A stretch of 64,000 bases of DNA, taken from the NCBI GenBank assembly GCA_003260075.1, contig QLIY01000329.1:62001-126000 (forward strand), given 5' to 3'. How positions within the stretch are numbered: position 1 is the stretch's first letter; every line of letters begins with the position of its first letter. Shown piece by piece: positions 50,795 to 61,000 of the stretch. The notes under the pieces are model-generated. The model made no database searches, was not told the DNA's origin, and saw only the letters and a program-made list of their open reading frames with translations. Position numbers and translations under genes: made by a program. This DNA is from Phallusia mammillata (Eukaryota; Chordata; Ascidiacea; Phlebobranchia; Ascidiidae).

Positions 50795-51267
50795 TTGCTG
50801 CAGTGATTGATCCGCTGTTGCTTGGTAACGATGACCATCATCCTTTGCCTCTGAATCTTAACCACAACATTCTTTATCTTTATGTGATGATTCAAGAAGC
50901 AAGAGATATACCAGGTAGTGAATTGCAATACTGAACAGGTTTTCATGAACAAGTGTTTTATGTGTCTGGGCATATACTAGGGATGGGCTGAGCCGAGCCA
51001 GAACCCGAGTACTCTGTACCGAGCATTGCTGTTTTTTAGTGCTCGGCCGAGCAGTTGCACAAACTGACCCGAGCGTTAAATTTGCATATTCATGCCCTGC
51101 TAACATATGTAACTAGTGTTCTAAAGGGTGTCTATGAACAAAAACTAATGATTTTTCAAATGCACTAGATGGTGGAAAAACGCGTACTCTATGGGCATGT
51201 ACAGGTTAATAAAACACCGCCGGTGACGTAAGAGGCCTTGTAGAGCTAAAACGTAGAAAAGGCATTT

Positions 51268-51318
<51 letters not shown>

Positions 51319-54300
51319 CTCGACCAAACAGAACATTTGCAGTTTTGGCACATCCCTAGCATATACATTTTCTCAGTACACTAAGGACCACTGTGGGCAA
51401 TATTAGATATATGTGCTATGGCCACTCACCAGTTTATGTGCAGCATAGATTTTTAGTTTTTATCATAGCGATCAATATTGTATGTATGTTGTGGTCACAC
51501 ACAAGTTTTTGTGCAGCGAAAAGTGTAACAGTACTTGTAAAAAAGTATATATTTCTTTTTATTGTTAACAGCGACGAAACCACCTGGCACTTCAAGTTCA
51601 ACCAAATGTAATTTTCCAAGTGTTTATTTGATTTGTCGAACTTTTGCATCTGACGAAGCTTGCAAAACACCAGTTGTGTGGAATACATCCAACCCGAAAT
51701 TCAACTTTTTTCAGGTAATTAAGAAAACACAAACTAAAGGTTCCTAACTGGGAGTAAATTTACTCTCAAGGGATAGGGTTCTGTGTTACCACATCAAATT
51801 TTCATAAAGCACAGCTCTACTTGTCAAAATTAGTCCAATTGACTGGCTGCAAAGATGCATGCATATCAAAATGTACCTAAAAACCAAAAAATGGTCTTTT
51901 AACAACCTGCCCAAAAATGCTTGCAACATAATGTCCAATAGAAGACCAATTTCGTGACAAAAGAGCATCTCCTTAAGATTGGGCGATTCAGAATAGTTAC
52001 TCTGGAATAGGTAAATTGAATCCAGAATACCCAAAGCCTTTGCGTTTTTGCACTTATAGTAAATAAATAAAACTAGTTTCAGTGAATCCTACCTCAACAA
52101 TTCGATTGACCAAAATTTACAGAATATAAACATGTGCACAAGTAAGTTGAAGTGGTTCTGATATAAATGTACAATATATATATATATATCACAAAAGCAC
52201 TATAAACCAATCCTATTGTTAGGAATGAACTAACTTTTCGGATTCATAAAGCTTAGGTTCAAATTGTGATGTATGATTTAAAATTGCCATCTGAAGATAA
52301 TTCCTCTTTGCTATGAACCATAATCTTGTGAATCAGGAACTTCCGGTGAAAATCGATGGGGAATTGTTTTCACGACTCAAGAACAATTACATGGTTGTAG
52401 AGGTTTGGACAAAAGTTCGATCTTCTGATCAACTTTCCGATAAACTGATGGGACTCGTAAAAATTCCTCTTCATATTTTTTATCAATCACTCAAAGATGA
52501 AGAAATTGCAAGGTTTGCTTTCCAGTTTCCAGTAAACAAATCTATATTTCAGATTAAAGTCCATTTTTTGTATGAAGTAGTGAGTTGAGTTAAATCTTGT
52601 ATAGATAGTAGTGGCCAAAGTCTCTTGGCATTGGTGACTCAGAATAATTTAAGTCCAGCATCAGTGACTTGACCTGACTTAAGCGTTATCTTAGATCACA
52701 AGTCAAGTCGTTTACCCTTCATGACTTAAGTCAAGGTTTTTACAGTCCTGATTTAAGTCAAGATTATTACCCTCAGTGACTTAAGTCATGACTTGTACAG
52801 TACAGACTCAAGTCAAGTATTTTACCCTCATTGACTTAAGTCAAAAATAAAACAGTACAGACTCAAGTCTTATCATCAGTGACGTAAGTCAAGGCTCTTA
52901 CAGTACTGTCTCAATTCAAATCCTGGCAGCAGTGACTTGAGTGAAATACCCAAAAGCGCTCGTCTTTACTAACATTAGCAGAAAGCATAAACTCGGGGTT
53001 TTTCATTAATACAACTCTGTCAAAATGATGAACTTTTTGTGTAGAGCTGTTCTGGAGTCAAAATATCCCATGGTTTCAGTCGACACATTTCTTCCTGTGG
53101 TTGATGTTTTTACAAATACAGAAAGAGGAAAACTGTTGACGCTTCTTGCCCTTGGAACCAAGGAGCAGGTATAGAAAAGTTTTTTAGTTAACAAAAACTT
53201 ATTTGTTAAAATATTAAATGAAGTTTGTATCAAAATAAGGGTTTATTAGCTGAAAAGGGTTTGAGTATCACTACTGGCTAGACATTTCCAATTACAAAAA
53301 CTGTTTAAAATGGGCTCTTGTGGTCTTATCAGATCCCTAGAGAATATGCTATAAAACTACATCTCAATTTTTTCAAGATTGGCAACCTAAAAAAGATGAA
53401 AGAAGTTGATGAAATACCTCAACAGTCTCATAAACCATCAAGAACACAAACAAATGAAAGCCTATCCCCTCCTGTTCCTGTATTACATGAATTTGAAGTC
53501 ACTATTCATGGCATGCAGGATTTCAAACCACTAGAAAGTCAGGTGGAAAAGTAGTCTACTTGTTTTTGCATGCTGTGCAAAGTTTTATCATTTCTGCTTT
53601 TCGACTCAATCTCTGCAACCCGTTTAACAGTATTTGAAGCATTGATGATGTAGATTACTTAATACAGCTGCTGTGAGCTTTTTTATTTGCACAGGCTTGG
53701 GGTGAAACTGATTGTTACATTCAGTATCATTTTCCCACCACACAAACCCAAACTGACAAGAATGAAGATGGCAATGATGAGAGCCAAACTACAGGTATGA
53801 CATTGATAAAACTTTTAATTGAAAGTGTCATTTAAAATTTTTACATGGTTACTTTATTGCGCCATTATTTGAAAGTTGGACTGTTTAAAATTGCTCAGAG
53901 ACATGAAAATGTGATTATTGCACAAAACCTAACCCCCCCCCCATATTCTATGACGCCCTTGGAAAATTCAAATGACGCACCAGGACATCGCAACGCACAG
54001 TTTGAGAACTACATACCTAACACATACAAATACAGATCAACAAATTTGCCAAATAACATTTTTATTTGATACGAGTGCTATGTGATCGCTGAAATGCATA
54101 GTACTTTTGTTTAAATATTAATAACAAATTCAATCCCCCCCCCCCGTTACTTTATTGCGCCATTATTTGAAAGTTGGACTGTTTAAAATTGCTGAGACAT
54201 GAAAATGTGGTTAATGCACAAAACCTAACACAGTGGTCAAACTTTTTTTGTTGCAACGCCTCTGGAAAGTTTTCTGGACTTGCGACGCACCATCAAATAA

Positions 54301-54960
54301 AAGTTAATGAGGAAACTGTTTAATAAAGTTGTGTTTATTGATGCAACAACAAAAAGCCACAAAACGAATATTCTATGACGCCCTTGGAAAATTCAAATGA
54401 TGCACCAGGGCGTCGCAACGCACAGTTTGAGAACTACAGACCTAACACATACAAATACAGATCAACAAAAAGTCAAATAACATTTTTATTTGATACGAGT
54501 CTGCTGTGATCGCTGGACTACATAGACACCTCAAAGCTGATCCCAGTTATGGATTATGTTCGCCTTGACATTTTTATTTTGTACTTTGTTGAAATATTAA
54601 TAGCAAATTCAAAATCTTACAGATCCAGCAAATCTTGAAGCCTACAGAACTGACACCAGTTTGTGTATTCCCAATTTGATGTTTAATTTTACCAAGAAGC
54701 ACCCTGTTCAGCCCCCACATGGGGTCCCTGTGCATCGCCTCATTCTGGGGGCCTGCTCGGGGGTCGGAAAGCACCCTGGTGGTGGAATTCCCTTTGAAAT
54801 GTGGTCCCGATATTATTACCCGAATGTCAGAGACCAACTGCTGGCTAAGGTGTGGTTTTTAATAGTTGAATTATGGTGTGTAAGCAATATTAATAGTTAT
54901 CTTTTTGTAATACTACTAAGTTATAGTAAGCCAGGCCAGTGGTGGGATTTAGCCGGTTCG

Positions 54961-55030
<70 letters not shown>

Positions 55031-58000
55031 ACTTTTTGTAACAGAACTGGCTGAAAAATATGACTTTTGTGATAGATCTGGCTAACAAACAATTTGAATC
55101 CCACCACTGGGCCAGGTCCATTGAGGCGTAATACTGAATCAGCTGGTTACCAAGCATTTGTATATGGCAAGGTGTAGGCTAGAAAAATCTAGCCTGTGTT
55201 TGGTCCCCCCCCCCTGAATCCCACCACTGGGCCAGGTCCATTGAGGCGTAATACTGAATCAGATGGCTAGAAAAATCGAGCCTGTGTTTGGAATGAAAAC
55301 TTATTTCAATCCAAGTTAAGTTTTTTTTTTCTTTTTATAGGGTTGCCTTCCTGCGGCTAAACTTTGCTCAATGATTACAATGAAACATCGCACAAAGTGT
55401 GAGGAAACTTTCAATGTCCCCATGAAGTTTGTAAATGCCGATGAAAATCAACCAACATCAGCTGGAGATCTCAGAATCACAATACAATACAAATCAGGTA
55501 AAGAAATAAATCATTTTGACAAATCTTATGTTTTTTTAGCATTTTTCTGTTTCTTGACTAAACAACTATACCTCAGTCTTGGTAAAAAAATTTCGTCAAC
55601 ATTGTTATCTCGTGTTATTATCTCGCTTTACAAGGCTTTTTTGTTTGTTAACGCCAGTTCCCCATCGCTATTTTTTCTTCATTTACTAGAGAAGGGACGA
55701 TACCAGGTTTTAAAGCCCCCCCCCCTCGCTTTACAAGGCTTTTTTGTTTGTTAACGCCAGTTCCCCATCGCTACTTTTTCTTCAATTACCGGAGATTTAA
55801 ATGTGTATAAGCTTCTTCGGTTCTACCCCCCCCCCAGTGTTGTACTTAGTTGTATATCACTGGCTAATTTATCTGCCATGGTAGGGGTACAGGCGTGCAC
55901 ACACACATGCCGAAAAATAGCGAAAAAGATATACGTAAACTGGCGGAACTTTTTTCCAATTTTGTGCTGTCCGAAGCAAATATTGGCATAAAGTTGCCCG
56001 TATTCTTATGGTGTAAATCGGCCTTTGGTACTCGCACGTTGGTATCGAAAACTGAGGCAAAATATTTCGATACCGAGTACGAGTATCGATACCACTGAAA
56101 TCGTTCGATACCGAGTACCGGATACTCGTCCCATCACTATCATTTACCCAGATTTAAATGTGTATAAGCTTCTTCGGTTCTAAATAAGTGAAAGTTGGTT
56201 AAGAGTTTTCTGACTCTGGCGTCAACCAAAAAAAAAACTTTTTGTTGTGCGTATGTGATTTTTAAACAAAATTTGACCCAAAGTCTTGAGTCACCATCAA
56301 TATGAGCTACCATTAACCAAATTGGTCTTTGTAAATATCTTCAGGTTCACAATCCCAGCTTAATGAACCACCAAAGGAGTTATGCCGAAATGTAAAACTT
56401 CAAGTAGCTGTGTTAAGGGCTTGTGGATTGAAACGAGCTGCCGAATTGGCTGCATCCGTAACACAAGATGAAAGTTTGACTCATAGTGCCACTGTTGGTG
56501 TTAATTCTTATGTTGTCATGAGGCTTTCGTTTCTACATGACGAGGTCAGTAACATGTTTAATTATGCTGTATTGGTATGTTTTTAATGTACCTTTGTCAT
56601 AGTTTGTTATTTTCGAAGATATTAGATTTTTTTGGATTGTATAACATTGTTTGTTTTTTGATTGTAGGATTTTATAAATTATATCAGATTTAATTTCAAA
56701 GAAATCACATTTTTAATAAAACTTTTTGTTGTGTGTGAATGAAAAAAATATATTTACAAATTAAATTTTCATTGCCATGCAAATTTTACACTATTTTCTC
56801 TATTTTTTATTACCGTGAAAAAAATATTTCAAATTCATCATTTTGAATTTGTTTTACAAACGCATTTTAAATGGCTTCTTACTGCGTGTTATAAGTTTGC
56901 ATTAACTCTTTTCACTTACTTCAACTTTGTACAGAAACCGCGGCAAACCCGTTGTATAGCTCGTCACTTTTCACCTGACTTCAACCATCACTTTGACGTT
57001 ATGTGTCCGATCGCCAGTTACCATAACGACGTGGAGCCGATCTCATTGGCTGAACAGTTGTCGGGAGGAGAGGTCGATTTTGAAGTCTGGCATAAGTATG
57101 TACAGGTTTTCGTTGTCAAAAGTTTGACCCCCAAAACAATACCTGTCTAATGCTTTGAGGCTGTTAACGTTTTGAATATGCTTAAAGACGTAGAAATATG
57201 TTATTTAGCGAGTGCTGTATTTAGTTCAGTGGTTCTCAGCCTGTGGTACTAATTAGCCCTAGGTTTGGCCCAAAGTCGTGTCCTAAATATTCCTTTGAAA
57301 TTGTTAACCTTCCTGGTTTCAGAAATATGCTAGCTTAGTCAAGAAAAATAGACCTATCTCTTGGCCCACCCATTCAAACTGGGTTTAGGTCAGGGTTTCT
57401 CAAACTTTTTTACTGTCGGGGCCAAATGGTATTTTTTTAAGTGTGCAGGGAGCCGCAAAAAAACGAAACCTTGACAAAAGCACTAAAGATTATGACCTTT
57501 GAAAGCTAAAATAGCAATGTTTGGTGGTTTTCTGAGGTCTGGTGCGAGCCGCAAAATAAGCAGTTGGGAGCCGCATGCGGGCCCGAAAACAAACTTTGAG
57601 AACCACTGGTTTAGGTGGTACGCAGCGATAGAAAAAGTCGTAATAGACGACAGTATAAGGTTGCGAACCACTGATTTAGTTTATGGTTTTCTAATCTTTA
57701 CGATTCCGAACTTTGTTTATGTCCCCCCCCCCGGAGCCGCATGCGCCCCCGAAAACCGAGTTTGAGAACCACTGGTTTAGGTGGTACGCAGCGATAGAAA
57801 AAGTCGTATTAGGCGACAGTATACGGTTGCGAACCACTGATTTAGTTGACAGTTTACTAATCTTTACAGTTCCGAACTTTGTTTATTGTCAAGGCCTACT
57901 CCAGAAGACTCGAGCGCACCATCTAGCGGCGATGTGTTATTGGGGCGAGTCACAATTCCAACCAGTGATCTACTCACTAAAACAACAGGTATTGAAACCG

Positions 58001-61000
58001 ACCTTATATAACTTACGTATTTTGTTATTAGTTTTGCTTTCACAAGGACATACAAATACAACCAAAAACCAAAATAGCAGCCTGATCCAAAACAAAAACG
58101 CCTGATAGCTTGTTGGCTATACAGTAAAGACATTTTATCGCAACAGTTTCAACAATCGCTGTTTTGATTACCAGTATTACTCTCTTTCACTTTTGTTTAT
58201 TTGCCATACAAATTTCTACTGTATTGCAGAATATAATTCACAGTACGCCAGGCCCAGGCGTCATACCGAATCAGCCGGTCGTCTTTCGACAGGTTTACCA
58301 CTGAGCCTGCGTAGCTTTGTAGGTAGAGCGCGAGTCCCGGAAAGACTTCTGTCGTGGGTTCGAATCCCACCGCAGGCGAGATTTTTCTAGCCTACGCCTT
58401 GCCATATAGTGGTGATTGCTTGGTGACCGGCTGATTCGGTATGGCGCCTTCAATGGGCGTACTGTGATTTATTTATATATGAGTGTGCCGTGATCGCTGG
58501 TCTGCATAGGCTATGCATGCCATAGACCCCATAGACGCTTCAGGGCTGATCCCAGTTGTGAAATAAAGTTCATCTTTGCAGATTATAAATGATTTAATAG
58601 GCAAGCTGCACTTATTTAAATCGAATGGAGGCGCTTTTATTTTTCCTAATGCCAACCAAATCATACTAAAAATATTTACTGATCTAGTAATACATTCAAA
58701 ACACCCAGGTTTCAGTGGATGGTATCCGGTCACCTCTATCGAGTCGCTACAGCGAAAATCGATTGTCACCGTCGGTGGATTAGAAATCTCGTTAACATTT
58801 CCGTGTCAACAGGATCTCGAGTTGATTCTCCGCGCCGCGAGATCTCTCGCATGGAAACCTTCTAGCGCTTCGGATTTATCGCGCCTTCTCTTACCAGACT
58901 GCAACGGACTACTGAAAGCCATAGACGAGGTTGTGACAAAAGAGGATTACGTGACGGTTTCAATGACTGTCACGAATGCGTGGCTTCCTAAGTCAAGTTT
59001 AACGCGCGGTGGGAATGAAATTGAACGCAGTGCGCATGTTTACATACGGTACAAGTTCTTCGACAAGGACTCGACAACATCGAGTGTGTGTCCGGTTATC
59101 GGCGGGAGTCGAAGCGATCGAGACCCGCAGACTGTTAAGATCGCACACCGTTGTTCGTTTCCCTGCAGATCCAACCACCCTTTAGTGTGGTACTTGCGGG
59201 AGGAATTATTGCAAATTCAAGTTTGGTTGACTCATTCCCGAAGTGCAAGGGCCGAAAAACGACCGCTAGATAGCGATAAGTTACTTGGTGTTGCGAGTAT
59301 TGATATGAGTTCAATGTTGGTTGGAGGTTTACACAGACAGCAGCATATCAGCGGGTTGTATTCACTCTACAAGCCTGGCATAGATGACATGGGTGAAGCT
59401 TGCTTGCGTGTGTACGCCAGCATTAACCCTGGATATCACAAGGACGACACAACCGAGGATGAATCCTCTGTTCTACCCTCTACAAGCCTGACATCTAGTG
59501 ATGAAGACGACGGTGTGGAAGTGCTTAGTCATGTTAACAAAGTGCCGAATCATCATGAAGTTGGAACTGCGTTTAAAGCTGTTGTGCATGTCGAGAGAGC
59601 CATGCATTTGCCACCGCCCTCACCACATTTTGGAACCAACCCAGGGTGCTATGTTTCCTATGCTGTAGATGGAAGTGACACTGAGAGCACAACCATAGTC
59701 AGTAAAGTGACAGATCATTCCTCTAGCCCAGTTTGGGAGGACACCCAGGATGTAAATCTGGATCGAAAGCTTCTTCAACCAGGAGGAGGAGATCTCATAT
59801 TCCGGGTTTGGATTAGGGCAGATCAAACAGATTCAGATCAAAAACCGTTATCAGCAAATGATCGTATGATGGGCTTTGCGTCTGTTGACTTGTCAACTCT
59901 AAGCGCTGGATTTAATGCAGTCAACGGCTGGTACAATATCATTGACCTTCATGGGAACTGTCAAGGTCAGCTTAAAGTCGCAGTGACCCCATCTGACCCT
60001 ATATGCAAGCCCGCGAATTCGCCCCCTAGGCGTATTGGTCCCGTGAAGGGGCTTCTCCACTCTGTACCCCTAATAACCCCAGTGCAGACCCCGTCTGGAA
60101 GCATGTATATACCATGTGTCAGTTCGTCACAAACAGTTGGGACAACTTGTAGGGTTATCACCACAACTAGCAGTCAACATCAGCCAGCATTCGAACCACG
60201 TACTACCACCGCTGTTCCCATATTTGGCATGTCCACCACAGCTAGTGTGCCCCGGTCAATTGGAAATTACGCCAGTAGAAGTATTTTCCGACAGGACCAA
60301 CAGCAGTCGTGTTTGCTGCAAACCCTGCAGAGGCAGATGAAAGAATTGGATGAAATCAAGCAGAATTTCCAGCAGAGGAACAAAGCTGCACTGGATGCAT
60401 TGAAACCTGTGTCCCAAACAGTGGAATATACGTCTACTGTTACTTTTCCCACGCTTAGTTCAACTGAAACTTTTATTGTACCCAAAACAGCTGTTCTTCC
60501 ACAAACAAAACCCCCACACGCTGACCTAAGTGCTACAAAAACATTAAACCTGAATTCATCAGTATCAGATGAAGAGCAAAGAATGCTTCATATGATGAAC
60601 GATCAGCATAAGGCAAATAGAAAACAAACAGTTCATATGTCACTATTTAAGACAGACAAAGATGCATTTGAGGAGGAGGCAGCCCTGAGCGACACAGAAA
60701 TGTCGGATGTTGAATTTGTGTGTCCTCGTAACCTCAACGAACAAAGTCTCTTCACTACAGAGCAAGCGGAAGAGCAGAAAGTCCTGGGAGACACTTTACA
60801 GACGACAGACTCTGAGTTAAACAACACGAGTTTATGGCTCTCTGCTTCTGCATCTCATGTTGATGAAACCGTTGCTGCTGAGGATGACCAAGAAGAAGAG
60901 GATGGTGCTTCATTTAACTCAAACCAGGATCATCTTTCAAGGAATCTCTTTCCAGAGGAAAATCATCACGACACGGAAGATTTAAATAAAGATGATGAAG

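Larger units (their letters stand above)
370..57732. other. 28 short poly-C runs (10-12 nt), probable assembly joins
   Basis: Runs of exactly ten C start at 370, 998, 4258, 4405, 5666, 8605, 9086, 9646, 12693, 19411, 20352, 26165, 29800, 40323, 43803, 45442, 53933, 55205, 55716, 55826 and 57723. Runs of eleven start at 1656, 11838, 20785, 41665 and 54135; runs of twelve at 23931 and 49079. In several of the longer ones the extra C is present in the other copy of the flank, leaving exactly ten. Most are bordered by two near-identical copies of the local sequence. No G run of this size exists on the + strand, which argues against a natural homopolymer class. I read them as a placeholder for unresolved contig overlaps. 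Confidence 0.85.

Noticed and set aside
50701..50973. Open frames coding long poly-Pro (+) or poly-Gly (-) tracts; similar cases at 11476-11691, 51145-51351 and 54661-55157
   Set aside because: They are translations of C runs that I interpret as gap placeholders.
58305..58377. Functional tRNA gene
   Set aside because: The cloverleaf is good, but C replaces the near-invariant U33, the sequence continues into a SINE tail, and diverged copies lie nearby.
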